A DNA stretch of 64,000 nt, taken from assembly GCF_002934685.1 (NCBI RefSeq), contig NZ_NKHL01000099.1, positions 25,266-89,265 of the forward strand. The letters are read 5' to 3'. The position numbers and the translations under genes are program-made. The DNA comes from Pseudomonas bohemica (GTDB lineage: Bacteria > Pseudomonadota > Gammaproteobacteria > Pseudomonadales > Pseudomonadaceae). The notes below the pieces were generated by a model that worked only from the letters and a program-made list of their open reading frames with translations, searched no databases and was not told the DNA's origin. Below are positions 17,013 to 26,762 of this stretch, piece after piece. The stretch's first letter is position 1; each line of letters starts with the position of its first letter.

Positions 17013-18134
17013 ATGAAGATCTCCGCTCCCGTTGTGACACAAGCGCTGCGCGCCCTCGAAACCGCCTCTGCGAATGCAGTCAAGGGCGCGGCGACTCCCG
17101 TCATGGCGCTGCGCACCAACACGCCTAATATGGGCGGCACCTCGCCGCAACAGGTGTCGCGATTCGCTGCAGCGCTGGTGCAGCAGACCCGCAATCTCGG
17201 GCAGCGGGAACTGCTGGCCAGCAGCAATGCATTGCAGTCCCGGGCCGTGAAGCTGGGCGAGTTGTATCAGCTGCTGATGGGCAGCCAGGACAGCGGGCTC
17301 GACGATGCGGCGCGCAACATGCGCAAGCAGTTGCAGAAACAGCGGGCCGCCAGTCTCGAGCAGGTGCTGGGCTTCGCCGAGGGCGACCCGGCCCGGGCCC
17401 ATGTGGTGCTGCAAGCCGCGCGCAAGCAGGCCCAGACCGATGGCGCGACGGGCGAGCATGTAGTCCTCACCCAGCAACTGAAGCTGCTGCGCCGCAAGTA
17501 CGGCAAACGCGCCCGCGCAGGCATCAACAGCGCCAAGGCCTTCGCCAAGTCAGGAATCGACAGCAAACGTCGCGGCGCCCTGCGTAATTTGTACGATGTT
17601 GCGATTGCCGGGCAGCAAAACATCAGCGGCCTGATCGACGCCCTGCTCAACGACCAAGAGCAAGTCGGGGAATTCGAAGTCAATCTGCGTGACATGCGCT
17701 GCGCCATCGCCGACGACCTGTCGGCGCTCACCCCCTCCACCTCGCCCCAGCAGTTGCGCACGCTGATGCACGGCCTCAACACCGCGCGCCACGTCGCCAC
17801 GCTGCTGCAAAGCTGCGAGCACCTGCTGGGGCGCATGCGCAACAAGAATCCCGGCCTGCAAGTCGACTCGGCCGCGTTTCTCAAACACCTGCTGGCGCTG
17901 TCCGGCAAGGGCATGAGCCTCAATGAAACCCTGCAACTGACCCAGCACATCGGCGGCAAGAAACTCAAGCATCAGCTGGCCTTCCTCAACGGTTTGCGAC
18001 CGATGCTTCAACAGCTGCCGATCCTGCTGTGGCGCGACATGAAAAGCCGGCAAAACGCCTTGGGCAACCTGCTCATCCTCATGGCCGAGCTGACTCGGCT
18101 GGAACAGAACCAGCTGCATGGGGGCCTCGCCTGA
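17013..18134 (+). CDS. hrpJ: HrpJ, type III gatekeeper (SctW/SepL/TyeA-HrpJ family)
   Basis: 373 residues, helical, soluble. First gene of the operon behind an hrp box, as in P. syringae. HrpJ-type proteins sit at the cytoplasmic gate and order the export of translocators before effectors; they are also exported. The N-terminal ~55 residues are Ala/Thr-rich and low in charge. The helical core has repeated Leu/Gln heptads (about 85-350). The TGA overlaps the ATG of hrcV (TGATG). Confidence 0.9.
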   Translation: MKISAPVVTQALRALETASANAVKGAATPVMALRTNTPNMGGTSPQQVSRFAAALVQQTRNLGQRELLASSNALQSRAVKLGELYQLLMGSQDSGLDDAARNMRKQLQKQRAASLEQVLGFAEGDPARAHVVLQAARKQAQTDGATGEHVVLTQQLKLLRRKYGKRARAGINSAKAFAKSGIDSKRRGALRNLYDVAIAGQQNISGLIDALLNDQEQVGEFEVNLRDMRCAIADDLSALTPSTSPQQLRTLMHGLNTARHVATLLQSCEHLLGRMRNKNPGLQVDSAAFLKHLLALSGKGMSLNETLQLTQHIGGKKLKHQLAFLNGLRPMLQQLPILLWRDMKSRQNALGNLLILMAELTRLEQNQLHGGLA

Positions 18135-20227
18135 TGGATCGTGTCATCAACCTGCTCAACCAACTCGCCCTGGCTGCGATGCGCCGTTCGGAAATCGTCG
18201 GCGCCTTCGTGGTCATCGCTATCGTGTTCATGATGATCACGCCGCTGCCTACGGGCCTGGTGGATGTGCTGATCGCCATCAACATCTGTATCTCCTGCCT
18301 GCTGATCATGCTCGCCATGCACCTGCCCCGGCCGCTCGCGTTCTCGACCTTCCCGGCGGTGCTGTTGCTGACCACCATGTTTCGCCTGGCCTTGTCGATT
18401 TCCACCACGCGCCTGATCCTGCTCAACCAGGACGCCGGTCACATCGTCGAAGCGTTCGGCCAGTTCGTGGTCGGCGGCAACCTGGCGGTAGGCATGGTGA
18501 TCTTCCTGATCCTCACCGTGGTCAACTTTCTGGTGATCACCAAGGGTTCGGAACGGGTCGCTGAAGTGGGCGCACGCTTCACCCTGGACGCCATGCCCGG
18601 CAAGCAGATGTCCATCGACAGCGACTTGCGGGCCAACCTGATCAGCGTCTTCGAAGCGCGCAAGCGTCGCTCGGAACTGGGCAAGGAAAGCCAGCTGTTC
18701 GGGGCCATGGATGGCGCCATGAAGTTCGTCAACGGCGACGCTATCGCCAGCCTGATCATCGTTGCCATCAACATGATCGGTGGTATCGCCATCGGCGTGG
18801 TCCAGCACAACATGAGCGCAGGCGATGCACTGCAGGTTTATACCGTACTGACCATCGGTGACGGCCTGATCGCACAGATTCCGGCGCTACTGATCTCGGT
18901 CACCTGCGGCATGATCATCACCCGCGTCCCCGATGAGGAGCGCGCCGAGGCTAATATCGGTCGCCAGATCGCCGAGCAGATCACCAGCCAGCCGAAGGCG
19001 TGGATCATTGCCGCGGTGGCGATGCTCGGGTTCGCCGCCCTGCCCGGCATGCCGACAGCGGTGTTCATCGTCATCGCGATCATATGCGGCACCGGCGGGC
19101 TGCTGCAGTTGCACAGGGCCAGGCCCAAAGCCGAGCAAGCCCAGGCGGTGGCGGTGGCACCCGAGATGAATGGCCGTGAAGACCTGCGCACCTTCTCTCC
19201 CAGCCGCCAGTTCGTGCTGCAGTTTCACCCCAGCCAGAATCCGGCGCAGGTCGAAGCGCTGGTCAGCGAAATCCGCCAGCGCCGCAACCGTCTGGTGGTG
19301 CAATACGGCCTGACCCTGCCCTCGTTCATCATCGAGCAGGCCGAGCATCTGCCACCGGATGAGTTTCGCTTTTCGGTCTACGAGGTGCCGCTGCTCAAGG
19401 CCACGTTCACCCAAAGTCACGTCGCGGTGGATGCGCGCCTGCTTGAAGAATCGCCAGACGCCGGCGTGTATGGCAGTGTCGAGCGCCAGGAAGGCCATTG
19501 GCTGTGGCTGCCGGCGGACGATCCGCAGTTGCAGGACATTGATGTCGAGCAGGTCGACGCCATGACCCTGATCATCGAGCGCATGGAGCGTGCGTTGCAG
19601 TCTTGTGGCCCGCAGTTCATCGGGCTGCAGGAGACCAAGGCGATTCTCGGCTGGCTGGAAAGCGAACAGCCGGAACTCGCCCAGGAAATGCAGCGGGTGC
19701 TGCCGCTGGCGCGGTTTTCGGCGGTATTACAGCGTCTGGCATCGGAATGCGTGCCGCTGCGAGCGATCCGGGTGATCGCCGAAACCCTGATCGAACATGG
19801 CCAGCACGAACGCGAAGTGACCGTACTCGCCGACTACGTGCGCATCGCCCTGAAATCGCAGATCTACCACCAGTACTGCGGCGCCGAAGGGCTGCTGGTC
19901 TGGGTCCTCACGCCGGAAAGCGAAGGCATTCTGCGTGACGGCCTGCGCCAGACCCAGACCGAAACCTTCTTTGCCCTGGACAACGAAACCAGTCAGCTGC
20001 TGGTGCAACAACTGCACATCGCCTTCCCGGTGCGTACCGCCGAACGGGCCGTGCTGTTGGTGGCACAGGATCTGCGCAGCCCGCTTCGTACCTTGTTGCA
20101 GGAAGAGTTCTACCACGTGCCAGTGCTGTCCTTCGCCGAAATCAGCAACGCGGCGCAGGTCAAAGTGCTTGGCCGCTTCGATCTGGAAGAAGACCTGGAT
20201 GAGCTGGATAACGAGTACGCCGCTTGA
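18134..20227 (+). CDS. hrcV: HrcV, type III export gate (SctV/FlhA family)
   Basis: 697 residues. The N-terminal half has 7-8 membrane segments starting MRRSEIVGAFVVIAIVFMM. The conserved cytoplasmic FHIPEP-like loop is seen as LSISTTRLIL and KGSERVAEVGARFTLDAMPGK near 130-160. The C-terminal ~370 residues form the cytoplasmic ring domain. It is the main export gate component of the inner membrane. The start at 18134 overlaps the hrpJ stop. Full length compared with P. syringae HrcV (about 695). Confidence 0.96.
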   Translation: MDRVINLLNQLALAAMRRSEIVGAFVVIAIVFMMITPLPTGLVDVLIAINICISCLLIMLAMHLPRPLAFSTFPAVLLLTTMFRLALSISTTRLILLNQDAGHIVEAFGQFVVGGNLAVGMVIFLILTVVNFLVITKGSERVAEVGARFTLDAMPGKQMSIDSDLRANLISVFEARKRRSELGKESQLFGAMDGAMKFVNGDAIASLIIVAINMIGGIAIGVVQHNMSAGDALQVYTVLTIGDGLIAQIPALLISVTCGMIITRVPDEERAEANIGRQIAEQITSQPKAWIIAAVAMLGFAALPGMPTAVFIVIAIICGTGGLLQLHRARPKAEQAQAVAVAPEMNGREDLRTFSPSRQFVLQFHPSQNPAQVEALVSEIRQRRNRLVVQYGLTLPSFIIEQAEHLPPDEFRFSVYEVPLLKATFTQSHVAVDARLLEESPDAGVYGSVERQEGHWLWLPADDPQLQDIDVEQVDAMTLIIERMERALQSCGPQFIGLQETKAILGWLESEQPELAQEMQRVLPLARFSAVLQRLASECVPLRAIRVIAETLIEHGQHEREVTVLADYVRIALKSQIYHQYCGAEGLLVWVLTPESEGILRDGLRQTQTETFFALDNETSQLLVQQLHIAFPVRTAERAVLLVAQDLRSPLRTLLQEEFYHVPVLSFAEISNAAQVKVLGRFDLEEDLDELDNEYAA

Positions 20228-20245
20228 GTTCCTGGAGAGCCTCGC

Positions 20246-21211
20246 ATGTTTGAATTACGGGTATTGACCGGCCTGCATCAGGGCGCCGCGCTACCGTTGG
20301 TGGGTGAGCAATGGGCGATCGGTTCGAATGCCGAACAGGACCTGGCCCTGCATGATCCGGGCGTCGAGCAACTGCACTGTCGCCTGCAACGTCGGGGTGA
20401 AAGCTGGGTGCTGAACGCCGCTGACGGCGGCATTGGCGATCAGGAAGGTCATCGCCATGAAACGGCTGAACTGACGCCCAACATAGCGTTCGTGCTCGGC
20501 TCGGTTTGGCTCTGTGTGTCGGCGGCTGACGATGCCTGGCCGTCGGTGCCGGCGGTCATAGCGCAGCCTGAGGCCGAGCCTCAGCCGGAACCGCAACCTC
20601 AGCCCAGTGCTCCGCCGCTGGAGAAAGTCGAATCCCGTTCGCGTCTGCTCAATCGCACCACCGGCGTAGTCGTCGGCGTATTGCTGGGGATCGCTGGAAG
20701 TGCGTGGAGTCTGACCCGCAGCAATGGGCCTGAGCCACTGGTGGCAACCGCGGTCGTTCAGCCGCACATGCAGCCTGCCGCAAAAGCGAAACCCGCGGCC
20801 GAACCCGCGCACAAACGCATTCAACTGACCAGCATCGAAGACACCCGGCGCCAGCTCAACACCATGCTCAACGACCGCCTGCTCAGCAGCATCAATGTGC
20901 AGCAGACGCCCGAAGGGCTGGCATTGAGCGGTAATCTGAAGGCCGAATCGCAGCTCGTCTATCAGCGCATGCTGCAGCGTTTCAAGGATCGCTATGACTC
21001 ACCCGTGGCCCTGATCGACAACGTCACCACCTCAAGCAATGGCTTGCCCTTCACCATCGTGCAGATCATGTCCGGGCCTCATGCGCATCTGGTCACCGCC
21101 GACGGTCATCGCCTGTACGTCGGCGATGAGCTGGCCGGCCTGCGTCTGACCCGCATCGATGACAATCACATCCAGTTCGATGGCGAGCGGCACTACGAGG
21201 TGAACTGGTGA
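20246..21211 (+). CDS. hrpQ: HrpQ, inner-membrane ring protein (SctD family)
   Basis: 321 residues. A cytoplasmic FHA-like domain (about 1-95, LRVLTGLHQGAALPL and WAIGSNAEQDL) is followed by a Pro/Glu/Gln-rich linker (108-125), one membrane helix (139-156) and a periplasmic part with ring-building-like folds. SctD proteins form the outer of the two inner-membrane rings. Its partner HrcJ (SctJ) is not in the window. It is 18 bp after hrcV with CTGGAGAG as ribosome site. Confidence 0.9.
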   Translation: MFELRVLTGLHQGAALPLVGEQWAIGSNAEQDLALHDPGVEQLHCRLQRRGESWVLNAADGGIGDQEGHRHETAELTPNIAFVLGSVWLCVSAADDAWPSVPAVIAQPEAEPQPEPQPQPSAPPLEKVESRSRLLNRTTGVVVGVLLGIAGSAWSLTRSNGPEPLVATAVVQPHMQPAAKAKPAAEPAHKRIQLTSIEDTRRQLNTMLNDRLLSSINVQQTPEGLALSGNLKAESQLVYQRMLQRFKDRYDSPVALIDNVTTSSNGLPFTIVQIMSGPHAHLVTADGHRLYVGDELAGLRLTRIDDNHIQFDGERHYEVNW

Positions 21212-22557
21212 ACGCCGCCCTGGATCAATGGAAAACCCGCCACGCCAGACGCCTGAGCGGCTTTAGCGCAGTGCAGGTTAGTGGGCGGGTGAGCGCGGTC
21301 AGCGGGATACTGCTGGAATGCCAGATTCCGGCGGCCAAAATCGGCGATCTGTGCGAGGTGAGCAAGGCCGACGGGAGCACCATGCTGGCGGAAATCGTCG
21401 GTTTTACCCGCGATTGCACGCTGCTCAGCGCCCTCGGCACACCCGACGGAATTCAGGTCGGCGCGCACATCCGGCCACTGGGCATGGCGCATCGCATCGG
21501 CGTCGACGACAGTTTGCTCGGCAGCGTACTCGACGGCTTCGGCAGGCCGCTGCTGGAGGACTGCCAAGGCGCCTTCGCTGGCCCCGGCGACCGGCGGGTG
21601 ACCTTACCGGTGATCGCCGACGCCCTGCCGCCTACCCAACGCCCGCGTATCACTAGCGCCCTGCCCACCGGCGTGCGCGCCATCGACAGCGCCATTCTGC
21701 TCGGCGAGGGCCAGCGTGTCGGGCTGTTCGCCGGCGCCGGTTGCGGCAAGACCACGCTGATGGCAGAGCTGGCGCGCAACATGGCCTGCGACGTGATCGT
21801 CTTTGGCTTGATCGGCGAACGGGGCCGTGAACTGCGGGAGTTTCTCGATCACGAGCTGGACGCCACGCTGCGCAGCCGCTCGGTGCTGGTCTGCGCCACT
21901 TCTGACCGCTCCAGCATGGAACGCGCCCGCGCGGCATTTACGGCCACAGCCATCGCCGAGGCCTATCGTGCGCGCGGCATGAAGGTGCTGTTGTTGCTGG
22001 ACTCGCTGACCCGGTTCGCCCGGGCCCAGCGTGAAATCGGCATTGCGGCAGGTGAGCCTCTGGGTCGTGGCGGTCTGCCGCCTTCGGTCTACACCCTGCT
22101 GCCGCGTCTGGTCGAGCGCGCGGGAATGAGCGAGACCGGCTCGATCACCGCGCTGTACACCGTGCTGATCGAGCAGGATTCGATGAACGACCCGGTGGCC
22201 GACGAGGTGCGCTCACTGCTGGACGGCCACATCGTGCTGTCGCGCAAACTGGCCGAGCGCGGTCACTACCCAGCCATCGACGTGCAGGCCAGCATCAGCC
22301 GGATTCTCGGCAACGTCACCGGCCGCGAACACCAGCAAGCGAACAACCGGCTGCGGCGGCTGATGGCGGCCTACAAGCAGGTGGAAATGCTCCTGCGCCT
22401 GGGCGAATACCAACCCGGCGGCGACCCCGTGACCGATTGCGCGGTGCAGCTCAACGAGCCGATCAACGCCTTTTTACGTCAGGACCTGCGAGAACCGGTG
22501 CCGCTTGAGAAGACCCTGGACGCCTTGATGCGCTTGACCTCGCAACTGCCGGAGTGA
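21208..22557 (+). CDS. hrcN: HrcN, type III secretion ATPase (SctN)
   Basis: 449 residues, full length. F1-type ATPase: Walker A GAGCGKT at 176-182, GERG at 203-206, Walker B LLLLD near 261-265, then TRFARAQREIG. It unfolds substrates and strips chaperones at the base of the apparatus. The start codon is GTG, overlapping the hrpQ stop by 4 bp. In contrast to the tight packing before it, 352 bp of repeat-bearing DNA separates it from hrpO. Confidence 0.96.
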   Translation: MNAALDQWKTRHARRLSGFSAVQVSGRVSAVSGILLECQIPAAKIGDLCEVSKADGSTMLAEIVGFTRDCTLLSALGTPDGIQVGAHIRPLGMAHRIGVDDSLLGSVLDGFGRPLLEDCQGAFAGPGDRRVTLPVIADALPPTQRPRITSALPTGVRAIDSAILLGEGQRVGLFAGAGCGKTTLMAELARNMACDVIVFGLIGERGRELREFLDHELDATLRSRSVLVCATSDRSSMERARAAFTATAIAEAYRARGMKVLLLLDSLTRFARAQREIGIAAGEPLGRGGLPPSVYTLLPRLVERAGMSETGSITALYTVLIEQDSMNDPVADEVRSLLDGHIVLSRKLAERGHYPAIDVQASISRILGNVTGREHQQANNRLRRLMAAYKQVEMLLRLGEYQPGGDPVTDCAVQLNEPINAFLRQDLREPVPLEKTLDALMRLTSQLPE

Positions 22558-22601
22558 CGTGTGGGTCATGACGCCTGTGAACGTAAGCGCGGCTGCCAAC
22601 G

Positions 22602-22895
22602 GGCTATGAAGCTTGCAAATACATTGCTGTGGGAGCTGCCGGAGCTGCGCGCCAGCCGCGAAGGTGGCTGGTCAGTCAACTTAAGCAATGGCTTGAATTG
22701 CGCGTTCGCTGCCGTCATAACCTCCGGCGTTTCCTACAGGTGCGAGGTCGTTGGCCGGGAATGGCTGTGAAGCTTGAAAATACATTGCTGTGGGAGCTGC
22801 CGGAGCTGCGCGCCAGCCGCGAAGGCGGTGGGTCAGGCACCTTATGCAGTGGCTGGATGATGCCTGCGCGTACAGGTGCGAAGTCGTCGGCTAAC
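22602..22895 (+). repeat. Tandem REP-like repeats inside the hrpJ operon (hrcN-hrpO gap)
   Basis: Two direct copies start at 22602 and 22763 (161-bp step). About 70 bp are almost identical, from GAAGCTT through TACATTGCTGTGGGAGC to CGCGCCAGCCGCGAAGG. A second shared part reads ACAGGTGCGA-GTCGT. The cores resemble Pseudomonas REP sequences (GTGGGAGC...GCGAAGG). No gene is seen in 22558-22909. Short frames running through the copies have no supported product. Confidence 0.75.
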
Positions 22896-22909
22896 AAGGG
22901 GTCTGTCTG

Positions 22910-23362
22910 ATGGAAGAAGAACTGGAAATCGACCCGCAGCACCTGGCCATGGAGCAGGTCATCGGCGTGCTCACCCCCCTGCGCCAACATCGCCAGGCCA
23001 GCGCCGAGCGGGCGCAACGCAAGGCGCAGCAGGCGTTGGAGGACATGCAGGTGCATTTGCACGAGACCCGTGAAGCCCTGAGTCAGGAGCGGGCCAATCA
23101 GCGCGAACGGCGTCAGGTTCTGAGCGACGCAAACCTGAATAAACGCATGTCGCTGAATGAACTCGATCGCTGGCACGAAAGGGAGAATCGCATGCTCGAT
23201 CGACTGGCCTACATCCGCCAGGACATCGAGCAACAAAGGCTGGGCATCGACGACCAGCAACAGCGCCTGCAGCAGGCCAAAGATGCAGCGAAAGCCTCTC
23301 AGCGCGCCGTGGAAAAGCTCGCTTGTCTGGCCGAAGCCCTCGATGAACGAGCCTCTCAATGA
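22910..23362 (+). CDS. hrpO: HrpO, ATPase stalk protein (SctO/FliJ-like)
   Basis: 150 residues, almost entirely charged coiled coil (about 15-145, rich in Glu, Arg, Gln). This is the form of the SctO/FliJ stalk that links the ATPase to the HrcV ring. Identification rests on gene order between hrcN and hrpP. AAGGGG lies 8 bases before the ATG, so translation is independent of hrcN. The stop is 16 bp before hrpP. Confidence 0.88.
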   Translation: MEEELEIDPQHLAMEQVIGVLTPLRQHRQASAERAQRKAQQALEDMQVHLHETREALSQERANQRERRQVLSDANLNKRMSLNELDRWHERENRMLDRLAYIRQDIEQQRLGIDDQQQRLQQAKDAAKASQRAVEKLACLAEALDERASQ

Positions 23363-23378
23363 ACAAGGTCGAGTCCCG

Positions 23379-23930
23379 ATGAATACGCCGATCAAGTCCC
23401 CGCCCCGCCCGCAAACCCCAACCGCCCAGCGCCCGGCGCCAGTCGAACCGGCAGCGCCAAACGCCAATCGCGCAGGTGTCGCCGGGCTGCGTCGCGGTGA
23501 GCCTGAGCGTTTGCGTTCCGCCTGGAATCAACCAAATCAGTCCGAAACGCTGAATGCGGACGGCCTGTTCTTTTCTCAGTTGCTGGTACCCGCGGTCGGC
23601 GAAGCGCCCGACCACTCAACCTTTGGCGGCAGTGGTCTGAACCTGATGCCCCCCAGCGATGGCGTGCCGACCGGCTTGATCGACGAGTTGGCAGAGCGTC
23701 TTCCCGTGCAGCCCGACGGCCCGTTCAGCGTGACCCTGCTGATGCCCCACCTGGGCCGGGTGCAGGTCAATGCCCACAAGCGTGACAACCAATGGAATGT
23801 CGAACTGGGCTTCGCCCGACGCGGTGTGCTTTCACGTCTCAAGCCCCATCAGCGCGCTTGTGAACGCGCCCTGGCCGATGCCCTGGGCCATGACGTCGGC
23901 CTGTCTTTCCATGAGGAGCGTGAAGCATGA
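23379..23930 (+). CDS. hrpP: HrpP, needle/pilus length and substrate-switch regulator (SctP)
   Basis: 183 residues. The N-terminal ~60 are Pro/Ala-rich and disordered (SPPRPQTPTAQRPAP). The C-terminal part (about 100-183) has the T3S4 substrate-switch-domain look with LPVQPDGPFSVTLLMPHLGRV. In P. syringae HrpP is secreted and switches export specificity through HrcU. I chose ATG 23379 after hrpO; an in-frame ATG at 23343 would overlap hrpO. It overlaps hrcQa by ATGA. Confidence 0.85.
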   Translation: MNTPIKSPPRPQTPTAQRPAPVEPAAPNANRAGVAGLRRGEPERLRSAWNQPNQSETLNADGLFFSQLLVPAVGEAPDHSTFGGSGLNLMPPSDGVPTGLIDELAERLPVQPDGPFSVTLLMPHLGRVQVNAHKRDNQWNVELGFARRGVLSRLKPHQRACERALADALGHDVGLSFHEEREA

Positions 23931-24649
23931 ATGCGTTGGCGTTGCGCAAGGTCGATCCGACGGCAGCCCGCTTCAGTCGCCAATTGGGCGCGGGGGTGAG
24001 TCTGCCATTCAATACGCAAGGAATGGATGGCGAACTGAGGCTGCGCCCGTTGACAGCCAGCAATGCCCTGGAAATCCCCATCTGCTGGTTCGACAGCGCC
24101 ATCGGCGTATTCGGCCTGAGTGACGCCGAAGCCATGCTCAGCCTGCTGGGGGAATTGCCCGTCACCCTCGGCGGCGACCCCCAATCCTGGTACTGGCAGG
24201 CACTCAATCAACGATTCAGTCCCGCCATCGCGGAACTGCTTTCACCCCTCGCGCCACTCACTGACAACACTGCGCTGTCGGCCGCTGCGCTCACTTGCCG
24301 AATCCAGCTGCATCTGGGCGATCAGTCGCTGCATAGCGTGATCTGCGCCGATGCCGAGGTGCTGCTGCGTTTGCTGGAGAGCCCGCGCTGGCAAGCCCAC
24401 CGCCAGACGCTCGATGAGCAATGGCCGGTCAATCCACCGCTGGTGTTAGGCCAGCTGTCGCTGAGCCTGGCGCAACTGTCGTCGCTGCAACCGGGTGACG
24501 TATTGCTGCCGCCGCTGTGCCATTTCGACAGCGACGGCCATGGCCGTCTGCAACTGGGCGGGCGGCAATGGGCAGTGCAGACCGACAGCCACGAACGACA
24601 GCTGTATGTACGGCTCAGCCACGAGGAAGACCTGGAACATGGCCAATGA
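23927..24649 (+). CDS. hrcQa: HrcQa, cytoplasmic C-ring (sorting platform) protein, N-terminal half
   Basis: 240 residues. Contains one SpoA-like region near the C terminus (LGQLSLSLAQLSSLQPGDVLLPP, about 168-190). In P. syringae the SctQ protein is split into HrcQa and HrcQb, and the same split is seen here. It forms the cytoplasmic sorting platform that receives substrates. It overlaps hrcQb by 11 bp. Confidence 0.9.
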   Translation: MNALALRKVDPTAARFSRQLGAGVSLPFNTQGMDGELRLRPLTASNALEIPICWFDSAIGVFGLSDAEAMLSLLGELPVTLGGDPQSWYWQALNQRFSPAIAELLSPLAPLTDNTALSAAALTCRIQLHLGDQSLHSVICADAEVLLRLLESPRWQAHRQTLDEQWPVNPPLVLGQLSLSLAQLSSLQPGDVLLPPLCHFDSDGHGRLQLGGRQWAVQTDSHERQLYVRLSHEEDLEHGQ

Positions 24650-25043
24650 AGCGCTCTATGACGAAGAGCTGGAAACCTGCGCCGACGATTACGAAGAGTC
24701 GTCTCGGGCCTACGACGCCTACGCGGATGACGAGGAGCAGCCAACGGGCGATGCTCGATGGCAGCAACCTGATCAATACCAACAGGATTTTGCCTCGGCC
24801 GAGTCCAGCCCTCTGGATGCCATCGACCAATTGCCGATGGCCCTCACCCTGCGCTGCGGCAGCCTCAACCTGACCCTGGGCGACCTGCGCCGGGTTGCGG
24901 CGGGCACGGTGCTCGAGGTCAGCGGCGTCACCCCCGGTTTCGCCACCCTGTGCCACGGCGAGCGTGTGGTCGCCGAGGGTGAGCTGGTGGACGTCGATGG
25001 CCGACTGGGCCTGCAAATCACCCGGATGGCGCCGCCCGCATGA
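24639..25043 (+). CDS. hrcQb: HrcQb, C-ring protein, C-terminal half (SpoA domain)
   Basis: 134 residues. An acidic N-terminal ~50 residues ([20 protein letters not shown]) precede a linker and a SpoA/FliN domain (about 60-132) with [19 protein letters not shown] and [15 protein letters not shown]. HrcQb dimers pair with HrcQa. I chose ATG 24639, inside the end of hrcQa, from the FliN-like layout. It ends in an ATGA overlap with hrcR. Confidence 0.92.
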   Translation: MANEALYDEELETCADDYEESSRAYDAYADDEEQPTGDARWQQPDQYQQDFASAESSPLDAIDQLPMALTLRCGSLNLTLGDLRRVAAGTVLEVSGVTPGFATLCHGERVVAEGELVDVDGRLGLQITRMAPPA

Positions 25044-25693
25044 TCATGGATGGGATGAATCCGGTGCTGCTGGCGCTGTTCCTCGGCGCCTTATCGTTGA
25101 TTCCGTTTCTGTTGATCGTCTGTACGGCCTTTCTGAAAATCGCCATGACCCTGTTGATCACCCGCAACGCCATCGGTGTGCAGCAGGTGCCGCCGAACAT
25201 GGCGATGTACGGCATCGCACTGGCCGCAACCATGTTCGTCATGGCACCGGTGGCCCATGAAATCCAGCAGCGAGTTCACGATCATCCGCTGGAAATGGGT
25301 AGCACCGACAAGCTGCAAGCCAGCGCCAATACGGTCATCGAGCCACTGCAACGCTTCATGACCCGCAACACCGACCCCGATGTCATCGCCCATCTGCTGG
25401 ACAACACGCAACGCATGTGGCCCAAGGAAATGGCCGATCAGGCGACCAAGAGCGACCTGCTGCTGGCGGTCCCGGCTTTCGTGCTCTCGGAGTTGCAGGC
25501 CGGGTTTCAGATTGGCTTTCTGATCTATATCCCGTTCATCGTCATCGACCTGATCGTCTCCAATCTGCTGCTGGCGCTGGGCATGCAAATGGTCTCGCCG
25601 ATGACCATTTCGCTGCCGCTCAAGCTGCTGCTGTTCGTACTGGTGCAAGGCTGGACGCGCTTGCTCGACAGCCTGTTCTATTCCTACATGTGA
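25040..25693 (+). CDS. hrcR: HrcR, export apparatus membrane protein (SctR/FliP)
   Basis: 217 residues, full length, 4 membrane helices. Conserved segments: [34 protein letters not shown] near 17-50 (in pieces: [23 protein letters not shown]), and [18 protein letters not shown] in the second half. It forms the SctRST core of the export gate. Translationally coupled to hrcQb. Confidence 0.95.
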   Translation: MIMDGMNPVLLALFLGALSLIPFLLIVCTAFLKIAMTLLITRNAIGVQQVPPNMAMYGIALAATMFVMAPVAHEIQQRVHDHPLEMGSTDKLQASANTVIEPLQRFMTRNTDPDVIAHLLDNTQRMWPKEMADQATKSDLLLAVPAFVLSELQAGFQIGFLIYIPFIVIDLIVSNLLLALGMQMVSPMTISLPLKLLLFVLVQGWTRLLDSLFYSYM

Positions 25694-25700
25694 GGCAGCA

Positions 25701-25967
25701 ATGGAAGCGTTGGCATTGTTCAAGCAGGGCATGTTTCTGGTGGTGATCCTCACCGCGCCGCCGTTGGGTGTCGCGGTGCTGGTAGGCGTGATCACCTCAC
25801 TGGTGCAGGCCTTGATGCAGATCCAGGATCAGACCCTGCCCTTCGGCATCAAACTGGCGGCCGTCGGCCTGACCCTGGCCATGACCGGACGCTGGATCGG
25901 CGTCGAACTGATTCAGTTCATCAACATGGCGTTCGACCTGATTGCCCGCTCCGGGGGCGCACACTAA
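25701..25967 (+). CDS. hrcS: HrcS, export apparatus membrane protein (SctS/FliQ)
   Basis: 88 residues with two hydrophobic helices. Motifs PPLGVAVLVGVITSLVQALMQIQDQTL and FGIKLAAVGLTL match the SctS/FliQ family. Part of the SctRST entry pore. It is 7 bp after hrcR and directly abuts hrcT. Confidence 0.95.
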   Translation: MEALALFKQGMFLVVILTAPPLGVAVLVGVITSLVQALMQIQDQTLPFGIKLAAVGLTLAMTGRWIGVELIQFINMAFDLIARSGGAH

Positions 25968-26762
25968 ATGCCATTCGACGCCCAAGGGCTGTTCGAGTTG
26001 ATGCTGGGCATGGGACTGGCCGCCGCGCGTCTGCTGCCGTGCATGATCCTGGTCCCAGCGTTCTGCTTCAAATACCTCAAAGGCCCGTTGCGTTATGCGG
26101 TGGTGCTGGTGGTGTCGATGGTTCCGGCGCCAGCCATCAGTCGGGCGCTGTCTTCGTTCGAAAACGACTGGTTTTCCATCGGCGCGCTGCTGCTCAAGGA
26201 AGCCGTGCTCGGCACGTTGCTGGGCCTGTTGCTGTACGCGCCGTTCTGGATGTTCGCCTCGGTCGGCGCGCTGCTCGACAGCCAGCGCGGTGCCTTGAGC
26301 GGCGGCCAGCTCAACCCGGCACTGGGGCCTGATGCGACGCCGTTGGGCGAACTTTTTCAGGAGACCCTGATCATGCTGGTGATCCTCTCCGGCGGCCTGT
26401 CGTTGATCACCCAGGTGATCTGGGACAGCTACCAGGTCTGGCCGCCCACCGCGTGGTTGCCGGGCATGACTGTCGAGGGCCTGGACGTGTTTCTCGAGCA
26501 GCTGAATCAGACCCTGCAACACATGATGCTTTACGCGGCGCCGTTCATTGGCCTGCTGTTGTTGATCGAAGCGGCGCTGGCGATCATCGGGCTGTACGCG
26601 CAACAACTGAACGTGTCGATCCTCGCCATGCCAGCGAAAAGCATGGCCGGGATCGCCTTTCTGCTGATCTACCTGCCGACCCTGCTGGAACTGGGCAACG
26701 GCCAGATTCTGCAGTTCGCCGATCTCAAGCACCTGCTGACGCAACTGGTGCCGGTGCCATGA
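25968..26762 (+). CDS. hrcT: HrcT, export apparatus membrane protein (SctT/FliR)
   Basis: 264 residues with about 6 membrane helices; RLLPCMILVPAFCFKYLKGPLR and GALLDSQRGALSG are family-typical. Completes the SctRST pore together with HrcR and HrcS. The stop overlaps the hrcU start by ATGA. Confidence 0.94.
   Translation: MPFDAQGLFELMLGMGLAAARLLPCMILVPAFCFKYLKGPLRYAVVLVVSMVPAPAISRALSSFENDWFSIGALLLKEAVLGTLLGLLLYAPFWMFASVGALLDSQRGALSGGQLNPALGPDATPLGELFQETLIMLVILSGGLSLITQVIWDSYQVWPPTAWLPGMTVEGLDVFLEQLNQTLQHMMLYAAPFIGLLLLIEAALAIIGLYAQQLNVSILAMPAKSMAGIAFLLIYLPTLLELGNGQILQFADLKHLLTQLVPVP

Noticed and set aside
22602..22895. Possible CRISPR array
   Set aside because: Only two copies, ~70 bp each, with one long spacer; the core is REP-like.
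22561..22910. Short plus-strand frames in the hrcN-hrpO gap, as possible extra type III genes
   Set aside because: They run through the REP-like direct repeats and repeat the same peptide (LWELPELRASREGG) in both copies, as expected of repeat DNA.
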